Below, in pieces: positions 11,701 to 20,798 of a DNA stretch of 64,000 nt. Made by a program: the position numbers and the translations under genes. The notes beneath the pieces were generated by a model. The model searched no databases, was not told the DNA's origin, and saw only the letters and a list, made by a program, of their open reading frames with translations. Origin of the DNA: Tremella fuciformis (taxonomy: Eukaryota > Basidiomycota > Tremellomycetes > Tremellales > Tremellaceae); the NCBI GenBank assembly GCA_032768795.1, contig CP136495.1:1242501-1306500 (forward strand), given 5' to 3'. The first letter of the stretch is position 1. Every line of letters begins with the position of its first letter.

Positions 11701-12065
11701 TTTCCGCCGCCCGCCCGCATGCGTCTCGTACCAGCTCCGCAACTCGAGTTCCGCTTCCCCGACAGCAGAGCGACCTAGTGCCCGGAGTCCCGTCGTATCA
11801 CCAGCTGCTTTGTCCCCGGAGAAGACTGCCGGTATCCCGTTGAGCCGCAAGTGAGATGGGTTGATCGAGTCGGCCGCGCTGATGAGGGATGCCAACAGCT
11901 CATCGAGGAGGATGTTGATGTGTTGCAGAGCGGATGGGGCCAGGGTCGTCGGTCGCAAGTCGGAGATGAGAGCGTTGGCAGACGTGGCAGAGAGAAAGGG
12001 GACGGTAGATGAGCCTAGGCTGTGAGCGATGACAGCTGACACTCGATGCTCAACCTACCGGGCAT
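8741..12065 (-). CDS. uncharacterised 1034-aa Ser/Pro-rich protein with a conserved-looking N-terminal region
   Basis: Six exons inferred on the minus strand: 12065-12059 (7 nt), 12014-11584, about 11538-11408, 11363-11224, 11177-10717 and 10675-8741; phases agree. The N-terminal ~240 residues are predicted helical and ordered (SANALISDLRPTTLAPSALQ..., then ILEHVCEHILSQLARVV and LCEDESVWGLFKKMK). The remainder is Ser/Pro/Thr-rich with acidic patches and an Ala/Gly-rich segment near the middle. I do not recognise a named domain. The third exon's acceptor is uncertain by multiples of three bases (11551, 11545 or 11539). The 7-nt first exon is needed because the frame upstream of 12014 contains a stop. 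Confidence 0.65.
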
Positions 12066-12678
12066 GACGAGCGTTTGGCGGTCGACTTGAGGACAGTGAC
12101 GCGCTGCTACTGCTCAGCAATGTCCACCAGAAAAAGAGAGGGGGGGGGGGGGGGGCACAGACCTCTATAACCCAGCGTGGTCCACCCCTTCAATGAATCA
12201 AGCCAAAGGTATGCAAGCAGTCCTTTCCGACACCTACGGCGCGCCGGAGAGCTCGGAGGGGAGGCAGCTGCTCGTGATGCTCGGCCTCAAATGCGAGTGA
12301 AAGTGTGTAGGAGAGGCGGAAATGTCGATTGCCGTCGTCAAGAAAGCGATGGGGCCGGCAGGATGATGGTAGTCGAGGAATGAAAGAGAATGGGGGAGAG
12401 ATGGACGACGAGATGCTACGGGAGACTGCGCTGCCCGCTCGGTCCTCCTTTTTTTTTGCTGACTGTGGCGGTCCAAGCGTAGCGTCTTGCGTCCCGGTTG
12501 GTTAGATGGGACTGCAAGTACAAAAAGACACGGGGGGGATATGTGAAACAGCCGTTCCAGAGTATTAATGAGCGGCTTTGAAAAGTGGAGGCGGGATCGT
12601 CATCTCTCCCGTCTCAGGAACAGGCTACTATATGCACAACTGGAATGCAACGGCGGCACAAGTCAGATCAGGCGAGCA
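12066..12678. other. spacer with a 16-G homopolymer; promoter of the 8741-12065 gene
   Basis: About 600 bp between the start of one minus-strand gene and the stop of the next. It contains a run of 16 G at 12140-12155, about 75 bp upstream of the start codon at 12065, and a T9 run near 12448. I see no convincing exon. Confidence 0.5.
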
Positions 12679-14281
12679 TCAATGGCAGCCACCCCATAGG
12701 TCATCCGGACTCCACCCTAGCTCAGTCTCACACAGCTCGCACTGTGCCGTGTAACCGTTCTCTCGAGTGGTGTCCCATGCCTGCTCGAACTTGATCTTGC
12801 CCTCCATTTCGGGCAGCTTCTCGAAGAGCATTTTCGCCAGCTCGGCGGTCTGAATCTTTTCGTGAGCCGAGACGTGGTGCGCTGCCGGGCAGTCATAGCT
12901 ATCAAAATCCTCCAGGTCTTCGTCAGGCGGCAGTGCGAAGCCGACATTGACCAACTCGTATGTAGTAGCGGTTTCGAGGTCGCCAGGCGCCGAGGCTTGA
13001 TGCGATTTGATCATCTCGACGAGCAGCTCTACTCTTCGCTCCAGAGGTAGTTCTTTGATCTCAAATGGAAAGACGTTGATGACGTTGCGGGTGCCATGGC
13101 AGACGGGCACGGGCCTGAGCAAGTCGGCAGCGTGAGAGATCACGACTTCCGGAAGGTGGCCGCCGGCGAAGCGGAACGTGTACGGCTTTCGAAGCTCTTC
13201 GACGGGCGTGTCGTGGTCCACCTCGTAGCACATACGTTTGACGGTGATGTGAGGGACAAGCGCACCGACGAAATCGGGATTCACCCTACCGCGAGGAAGG
13301 CTGATCTTGACATTGTCGAGCGTGAGAATATGCAGATCAGGCGCAAGTTGAGCGAGGATCGCCGTGTCTTTGCTTTTCCCTTCAGCGCCCTCAAAGCAAG
13401 CGGGCGAGCGACTCACTCGAACATGTCGAAATCTCTGGAGTAGAGGTTTTGGTATTCAATCTCAGGAATAGCTTTGAGGAGCTGAAGCTTGAGGCTCGAG
13501 CCGTATGGGCGAGAGGCTGTCTCGGCAGACGATTCGGGTGGAACGATGCCGACTAGAAGTCGACTCAGAGTCGTCTTATGAGTGAGGTCCGCATGTCCCC
13601 TGTAAAGTTCCATGCCCGCGGGTAGGACAGTGGCCTGAGCTTAGCTTCGCAGCAACGGAGCACTCACCTTGGATACCCTCATCAGCGAGTACAAATCTCG
13701 CTCAGGGCTAGTGATTCCACCGCCATCCCACTCGCCCACCCATTTCGCGATGTCAGATATGGTCTCCTCGGCGAGATCCTTGAAGCCGACGCGCGCACCG
13801 GGCATCGGGATCCAGTAAGAGGCTTTCTTCCACTCTTCAAGCTTCGCCTGCCTGCGCTCTTCCTTGAGACGCTCGACTTCCTCTCGTCTCCGCTTCTTGT
13901 CCGACTGGACCTTCCTCAGCTCCTCCCACTTCTGCGCGCTCGCGCTTTGAGCACCACTCTTCGGCTTCTTCTCATCTGTCCTGCTCTTCTTCGCGTCAGC
14001 CTTTGATCTCTACTCCCTTGCTCTTTGTCTCGCCTTTGCCCTCCTGCGTTGTTCTTGGTTGTCCCTTTCCTATGTCATCAGACCAAAATACGATTCAACT
14101 CTCAACCTACCCGCTGTGCATTTTGGAGCCGCGCGGTCCTCTGTTCCGGCGTCTCGTTGGCAATAATGGCGGCCTTGCGCGCGCGTCTGCGCTCGCCCTT
14201 GGTCATGGGTCGAGAAGCTACCGGTGGCGGGCCACTGCTTCCCTCTTCACGGATCTCGCCGGGCTCCAGGTCGTCCATCAT
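12679..14281 (-). CDS. F-box-like protein, paralog D (inverted)
   Basis: Exons inferred on the minus strand: 14281-14111, 14009-13668, 13574-13417, 13372-12679, giving 454 residues. It has an extra N-terminal exon (MMDDLEPGEI and basic stretches), a long Lys/Arg/Glu helix, the F-box-like segment DLAEETISDIAKW...LMRVSK, and the family core CHGTRNVINV. It ends with KLPEMEGKI and a C-terminal Cys-x-x-Cys (CELCE). The last two introns are at the same positions and phases as in paralogs A-C. The first intron (101 nt) contains a highly charged frame that would extend exon 1 if an internal acceptor near 14070 were used, but that frame ends in a stop at its 3' side. This is the most diverged of the four. 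Confidence 0.68.
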
Positions 14282-14298
14282 GGCGTTGTCAAGAGACG

Positions 14299-14322
14299 TT
14301 GCTGAAAATGTCTTTTCAGCAA
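14299..14322. repeat. perfect inverted repeat in the leader of paralog D
   Basis: Ten-base arms (TTGCTGAAAA / TTTTCAGCAA) with a four-base loop, 18 bases upstream of the proposed start codon of the minus-strand gene. It could fold in the mRNA leader or bind a dimeric regulator. Confidence 0.7.
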
Positions 14323-14489
14323 TGACGATCTGTGCGGCAAATGGTCTTACCCGAAGAGGACATTTGGACGTGTTTCGGATAACTGAAGTGGAGGCCGGCG
14401 CGCCTATCTTATCGCTCCTGTTCTGTCGATGCTGACCAGGTGTAGCTGCTTTTCGGTTTCTCTGTAGATCATAGTTACATGAGAGCGCG

Positions 14490-15237
14490 ATGAGGGCAGT
14501 TGTACAGCGCGTGCTGTCGGCCTCTGTCGCCGGTCAGTCTCTCCCGCAGGCCGTGGACTAATGCTGACCTGCAGTCGACGGCGAGGTCGTGTCGTCCATT
14601 GGAAACGGCATGCTCGTGCTCGTCGGACTCGAGCGCACCAACACACCCACCGACTCTGCGCTGCTGATCAAGAAGCTGCTCTCGATCAAACTATTCGACG
14701 CCGCTCCTCAGGCAGAAGCCGAGGCTGGAGCCCCAGCAGGATCAGCAGGCGGGGGCGAGCGCAAAGAGCGCAACGTCATGTGGAAGCGCGACGTGCGGGA
14801 CATGTCAGGCGACATCCTGTGCGTCTCGCAGTTCACCCTCTTTGCCAACTTCAAGAAAGGGGCCAAGCCCGATTTTCACGAGAGCATGTCGACCGCGCCT
14901 GGCAGAGAGCTCTACGGCTCTTTCCTCGAGGATCTGCGCCGGGCGTATGTGGGAGGTAGCGAGAGGGTCAAGGACGGCGTGTTTGGCGCTATGATGCAGG
15001 TGTCGTTGGTCAATGATGTGAGCGGGCCTTGTGGGAGTGATTTGGAGGAGGGCTGATGGATAGGGGCCCGTGACGATTTTGCTGGATACGAAGGATAGCC
15101 CGAATGGCAAGAAGAGCAAGTCGGGCAGTAGCACGCCGAGTGACGCCTCGGCCAAACCTAAGGACGGGAAACAGAAACAGCGCGATCAGGTGGACGGCTT
15201 GGTGCATGATCTGGACAAGGTCGAACTTGCACCTTGA
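14490..15237 (+). CDS. DTD1: D-aminoacyl-tRNA deacylase
   Basis: Exons inferred: 14490-14532, 14575-15017, 15064-15237, giving 219 residues. The enzyme hydrolyses D-amino acids wrongly attached to tRNA. The start MRAVVQRVLSASV and VDGEVVSSIGNG, the catalytic-site motif VSQFTLFANF, and LVNDGPVTI (the Gly-cisPro-type motif, rebuilt across intron 2) are the family signature. Compared with the usual ~150 residues there is an Ala/Gly-rich insert around residues 75-92 and a Lys/Ser-rich C-terminal tail of about 45 residues; both are probably disordered. It is divergent from paralog D with a 208-bp shared promoter. Confidence 0.92.
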
Positions 15238-15508
15238 GCGTCAAAAGTCGGGTGTCACGGCTAGGGCACTCTGTTTCAATCCGACCTACCTGCCCTTGTA
15301 TGCCTTACCAAGGACCTCGCAGCTCCAATCGGCCCAGGCTATAGTGCGCCGGGCATTCATGCCCATCACTCACGCCAGGGATAGTCGAGCCATGGGCAAC
15401 ACATGGAAGGATATGAGGAGCCAGCTACCGGTCGCAATGTACGAGATGCATTGCCATACAACCATTCGCCCGCGAGAATCCCAGGTGGCCCAAAATGTCC
15501 ACAAAACA

Positions 15509-17531
15509 CTAAAACGATGGCACCCAACACTCGCCCACTCCCCTCCGAGCTCTTCTGTCGAGCTCGACCACCTCGGCATCATCCTCGCCTACACGACCGA
15601 CAAGCCGAGCTCTATAGCTCTTCATGAATCCCGGCGAGACATCCAAGCTCTCCGCCAGGATCTGAGCCGTGTATCGTGGCAGCGGATGATGATTTTCGGA
15701 ATTCCCAAACACCCCGCCGACCTCGCCGACGAGAGCCTCCAAGCCCAAGAAGCACCATCCGGCGATGATGGTGATGATGACGACCGAGTAGCCCGAGACG
15801 ACGCAGAGTAGGGAGGCAGGTAGTGCCAGGAGATAGATGAGAAGAAGATGCGATAGGTGTAAGCTGAGTGGGAGGGGAGGCGGATCTAAAATAAGCTCCT
15901 GCAGCTCTGTCATTAATGCGCATATACTACTCACTCGCTCGGAGTCGTTCTGCCTCTCCCAAGTGACCTGTGAGGCTCTTGACCACGCCCAGCATCCTCT
16001 CGCGTTTCGCTTCTGCCCAGCCTCCCTTGTCCGTAGGCACCTCCGCAAGCCCGATCACGTATGCTTCCATCAAACGAAGAAGCGCCAGTGGTAGATTCGG
16101 ATGTGGGCTGTGCAGATTACTCCGAGGCTTCCCAGGCGTCCCATTCGCTTTGTCGCCGTCCGCATCGACGCCAGCGGCGGACATCGTCGCCTTTTTCTCC
16201 TTCTCTGGCAGATTGAGCTGTCCCAATTGCTGCTTAAGCTCCTCCCCTATCGAGGCTTCGGCGGACCCTGCCACAGCATCGGCCAGACGAGCCACGGCCT
16301 CTTCAGCTCGTGTTCTGAGGTTCGACAGCTCCCATTCGTCGTCCGAGCTGCTGAAACCGGCTGCTCGATTCTCCTCCTTCGAAGGAGGCCCAGTTCCTCG
16401 TCGTCGCAGAGCAGGTCGAAGTGACTCGGTGGACGAGTTGGCTTCGGCAAGATTGCCGAGCGATACCGACGATCCAGACGGACCGAGATGAGACTCGGCG
16501 AATCGCACGCGGGCCTCAGTACGCTTGAGCGAGGAGAGGAAAGGCGGCGGCAAGAGATCGCACAGCGGCGGTTGCGGTAGTGGGCGAGTGCCTGATAGAT
16601 GATGTCTGCTGTTTAGCTGAAAGACACGGAGAAGGGAGAAGAGGACGTACTGTAGGGCAAAGGCAAATCCTACCAGGAGACCGGACAGCTCATCCATGCG
16701 CACTGTCACAATGTCCTGCTGTTTTCGCACACTTGACTTGCGATAGCTGCCTGTGGAGGTGGGCAGCTTGCTCGGCGAGCTGTTATTGGAACCGGGAAAG
16801 TCGGACTCTTCCGCGTCCGCATCGCCGTCGGCCTCCGCATCCGTCGCGTCCTGTGTGTGATCGTCGTCGATGGGCGATATGTCGCCTAGGTCGACCGGCG
16901 CGGACATGGTGGAAGAGGGCGTACTGCTCGCCAAGGTTGGCGGGATGGACAGCTGAAAGTCAGCAAAGGACATGGTAGTATTGTCGTTGTGACGAGGAAG
17001 GATTGCCGATGAGACATACCATTCGAATGCCATCCCTGATATCTGTTCGGACTCCAACCCATACTTTCTTCCCCTCTTCCCATTTCGATAGGGCGCTCGA
17101 GAAACGATAGCTCAAAAGCAGACCGGTGACTGGGATGAGCACCACACTTGAGTTAAGATCCATCCCGGATGGACATACCCATGCTCAGCACGCCAACGAT
17201 GCTCGCCCCAGTCTTCCCGAGAAAGTCCGGGGCTATCCATCCTCGTTTCGTGACGCCCACAAGCGCGTACGCATACAGCGCAAGCAGCGGTAGCTGTCGA
17301 GGAGGCAGCTTGGAGCTGCGTCATCAGCCTGACCAGGCAGAAGGGACGAGGACACGGCCATCTATCCACTCACAAGGCATATGAGAAGAGTCCCAAGCGA
17401 GTAGACAACTTTGCTTCTTTCGGAGTAGACAGGCGGGCTCTCCGCTGTCTAGGCGGCGGCATGTCGCTCTCCAGGATCCGTCGCTCGTAGAGATGTGGTC
17501 GAGAGATGAGCCAAACGTGATGAATGCCCAT
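15509..17531 (-). CDS. bestrophin / UPF0187-family membrane channel
   Basis: Six exons inferred on the minus strand: 17531-17374, 17315-17179, 17129-17020, 16952-16651, 16605-15935, 15906-15509, summing to 591 residues in frame. Near the N-terminus are hydrophobic segments (LPLLALYAYALVGV, GASIVGVLSM) and the family hallmark LLLSYRFSSALSKWEEGKKVW, similar to the bestrophin motif with an Arg and a Trp-Glu-Gly-Arg/Lys. Further landmarks are DELSGLLVGFAFALQHHLSGT, two late transmembrane segments and the C-terminal NSENHHPLPRYT. Bestrophins are anion channels of plasma or organelle membranes. A long Ser/Asp/Glu-rich cytosolic insert is present. The last intron is only 28 nt long, yet the frame requires it. 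Divergent from RFT1 (124 bp). Confidence 0.82.
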
Positions 17532-17655
17532 CGCCACCGTCACCACTTATTTTCGCCGCCAACGCGCCCCTGACGCGTACCTGAAACGTGGCATCACCGG
17601 TCCATCCTTCGCCATCTTGCAATGTACAAAAGGCCCTCGTAGGGCGTGGAGGAGG
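17532..17655. promoter_or_regulatory. 124-bp divergent promoter of the bestrophin gene and RFT1
   Basis: Start codons of opposite-strand genes at 17531 and 17656 leave only 124 bp for both promoters. No specific site is recognised. Confidence 0.6.
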
Positions 17656-19494
17656 ATGGCGGCCGTCTACAATCTGAGGAGCAGGTCGAGACAGACCGAC
17701 TCTCCAGAGTCGTCCTCACCCGCACCGAAAACGCCAGCCGCACAAACCGCTGGCAGCTCGCTCTCCACCTCCATCTCGACCGGACGCTCGTTAGTCTTGC
17801 TGCAGCTGCTATCCCGACTCGTCACTTTTGCATTGAATCAGTCCCTCGTGCGCCTAGCCTCTCCCGAAGTCTTCGGTACCGCCTCCATACAGTTCGACCT
17901 CATCTGCTCTTCTATCGAATACCTGTCTCGCGAGGGCATCCGGAATGCTCTCCTACGCCGAGCTCTGCCGACCGATCCGAAGGGCAAGAGGCAGGATGCT
18001 GCCTTGTCCATCCTGCCGTTCAGGCTAGGTCTAGTAGTCTCATCGCTTCTGGTCGGAGTGTATCTATACAACACGCCCAGCAGCACATCCGCCCAAGCGA
18101 GCTTCTACACTGCCTTGGGTCTCTACGTCAGTGGTAGCCTCGCCGAGCTCTTCGTCGAGCCTCTGGCCGTAAGGGCACTGCGCGAGGACCCGCCCAGGAT
18201 ACATGTCCGAGTACAAGCTCAAGGAGGAATGGCGATAGTAAAAGCTGTCGTCACAGTGTGTTCGCTTGTCCTGTTCGAGCGAATAGGGACCAGCCTCCCT
18301 CTGTTGGCCTTTGGTCTCGGGCAGCTGGCCGGTCAGGTATGGCTCGCAGCACGATACATCTTGGAGTATCGTCCAAATCTTCTGAGTCTCTTATGGGTCA
18401 CAACGCCGCCAGGGTCAGTGTATCGTCGAGAATACCAGGCTATGCCCTGACCCTCAGTGAAGAGCGGTATGATGAGACGGCATGGGGCCTCGCCATGGCA
18501 AACTCCCGCCAAGGCGTGGCCAAACAGCTGTTGACCGAGGCGGACAGGATAGCCGTTGGTCGGATATGCCCTCTGGAGGATCAGGGCGGATACGCTGTGG
18601 CCATGAACTACGGTGCGTTCGGCTCTCTGGCAGGGCAGCATCCCGAGATCAGCGTGGCTGAGATCAGGATCACTCGTGGCTCGCATCGTCTTCCAACCCC
18701 TTGAAGAGACGCTACTGCTCCACTTTTCCTCCTCTCTCCACTCCGTCTCAACGCTGCCGCTCCTCGTCTTTGTTTTGCGCATATCTCTGCACCTCCTGGT
18801 ACTATTACCGGCCTTCTTGCCGCCTTTGCTCCCGGCACTCATCCCCTTTCTACTCCCACAACGATATCGGGAGACTTCAGCACCTTCCACTCTAGCGACA
18901 TACTTGACCTGGTACATTCCACTCCTGTCCCTCAACGGGCTGCTCGAAGCCTTTCACTCATCGTCGGCTGGTCCAGAGCAGGTCGCTCTTCAAGCGCGAT
19001 GGATGATGGGCTCGTCCGCGGCGTTCGTCGCGGCCCTCTTCGGGTTCAGGTCACTTGCACCGACTGTCCCGACGGAGAAGGCGTTGATCCTGTCCAGCTG
19101 CATGGGCATGCTGGTCAGAATAGCCTATGCGCTGTGGCATGCTCGGGCGTTCTTCGAAGCTGCAGATGCAAGCTGGGAGGGCGAAGGCAAGGGCTTCAGA
19201 CTCTCGCAGATACTGCCAAGCAAAGCGGTCATTTTGACGGCCGGCGGAAGCGGAGTGCTTCTGCGGTATATGAGCAACAGGAACCGATGGTCTACTGGCT
19301 GGTCCGGATGGTTCCAGCTGATCGGCGTCGGCGGAGTCCTAGGCCTGACGACGCTCTTCATAGTGTGAGTCTCGAGCCTGGACCCGCACTGCAGAGTCGG
19401 GAATGTTGCTGATGCAATTAGGTGGATCGCGGAGAACAAGCACGCGCGGAGACTGGGGAGTGCGTTGGGCGGTCAAAAGGCGAAATCATCATGA
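17656..19494 (+). CDS. RFT1: RFT1, ER N-glycosylation membrane protein
   Basis: Exons inferred: 17656-18413, 18458-18612, 18668-19364, 19422-19494, giving 560 residues. RFT1 is needed for accumulation of Man5GlcNAc2-PP-dolichol on the lumenal side of the ER membrane. The protein has about a dozen hydrophobic segments. Family blocks include LLQLLSRLVTFALNQ near the start, YLSREGIRNALLR, LTEADRIAV and the highly typical MNYGSLVARIVFQPLEE, which appears only after joining exons 2 and 3. The C-terminal IAENKHARRL with a basic tail is also usual. The start at 17656 follows an in-frame upstream open stretch without a better ATG. Confidence 0.93.
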
Positions 19495-19734
19495 CTGGCA
19501 ATCGAATGGAATGGGTTGCATGCATTTGTCCCTGCCCCTGGTGCGATCGGTCAACCCCGCATGCATGACGTTGAACGATTATACACGTCCAGGGTCGGCA
19601 ATGTCCGGACGGGTCCAAAGTGGCGGTCCAGGGCTCACCAGGTATAACCTGGAAATGCCAGATCATGCCCGTAGATCGTGCCAGGTTCGTCATAGGCCAT
19701 ACAGTGCATGAAGAACGAATACAACGCTATCCTG

Positions 19735-20546
19735 TTACTTGCGCCGCTTGGGCGTGGACGGTCCAGCTGTCCCATCTACCTCAGCTACAGCCGATGTATG
19801 TTCGGCCGTGATCTTTTTCAGCTTTGGCAGCAAGTCCTGCAACGGCGCAATGACCATAGATGCGGGTACGGACTCGCCTCGCGACGCTGACGATCAGCTG
19901 CCCGTACTGGCCTGTACTGGCATGGTTGAGTGCTCACCCGGCCCTCTCAGCATAGCTGCCAGCGTTCCAACTGCGCCGATGGCCTCCCGTAAGTCACCTC
20001 CTAGAAGGGAACTCAGCTCGTTTGACACCGCCGGCTTGCTGAAACAACATCGCGACGAAGTCCCCAAGGCAGTGCATTCGGCACAAGCGGTTGTGGGAGC
20101 CGCTGACCGTACGATGCAACCTAGGAGACAGGTCGCGCTTCTCATTTGGCGGGCTCGGCAACATTCACACATAAACACGCCTGTGCGAACGTAGGACTCG
20201 TTCGAATTCACTGCATTCACGGCCTCGCGATACTGCTTCTGACGATACATTAGCTACAATACTATGACTGACGTATGAAGTAAGGATAAATACGGCTCTG
20301 GCTGGTTCGGGGACACGCTTCCCTTGCTCGGTCGGGGGAGGGACGTATGTGTCCTTTTGTTCCTCGGGCAGCTTGACATTCCCCTCGGTGGCATGCTTAG
20401 GCCAAAATCGCGAGAGAACGGCTTGGCCAGGCGTGTACTTGTATTTCGCGTCGTGAACTGTGCGAAGTCAGCATAATGCGTTCGATATTCACAGCAGACT
20501 GACGGAGTGTTTGTGGTTCTGCGGATGTCGTTGTGGTGTCGCTCAT
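19735..20546 (-). CDS. uncharacterised 203-aa protein
   Basis: Five exons inferred on the minus strand: 20546-20504, 20457-20273, 20238-20108, 20038-19938, 19886-19735; all phases agree. The middle contains a Cys-rich patch (CECC...CLLGC). The C-terminal half looks helical (NELSSLLGGDLREAIGAVG, then LQDLLPKLKKITAEH) and ends in a basic tail PKRRK that could be a nuclear signal. Intron 2 is 34 nt. I recognise no family. It lies just downstream of the Crypton on the same strand. The third exon is the least certain part. Confidence 0.5.
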
Positions 20547-20749
20547 ATTGGCTTAGGTGAGTAGAGTTTCGAGGGATGTTGCGGGTCTCGGGCGGCATAA
20601 GCATGCATATACATGGTTTCTACGAGTTGAATGAAAAACCACACAACAATACGTCGCTAAGCTTAACTCGGTGAGGTCTGACCGAGTACCTTTGATACAG
20701 GAACGTCAAAGGAAGGGGAAGCGCAGACCGGTCATTGTCGACCTGTATG

Positions 20750-20770
20750 TGCCAACGTTGGCAAAAGTTG
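20750..20770. repeat. palindrome-containing direct repeat, Crypton 3' side
   Basis: The palindrome TGCCAACGTTGGCA followed by AAAGTTG. The same 21 bases occur in the same orientation at 23120-23140. This copy lies about 30 bp beyond the Crypton stop codon. Confidence 0.85.
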
Positions 20771-20798
20771 ACCAAAGGACGCACAGCTCGATATGTAA

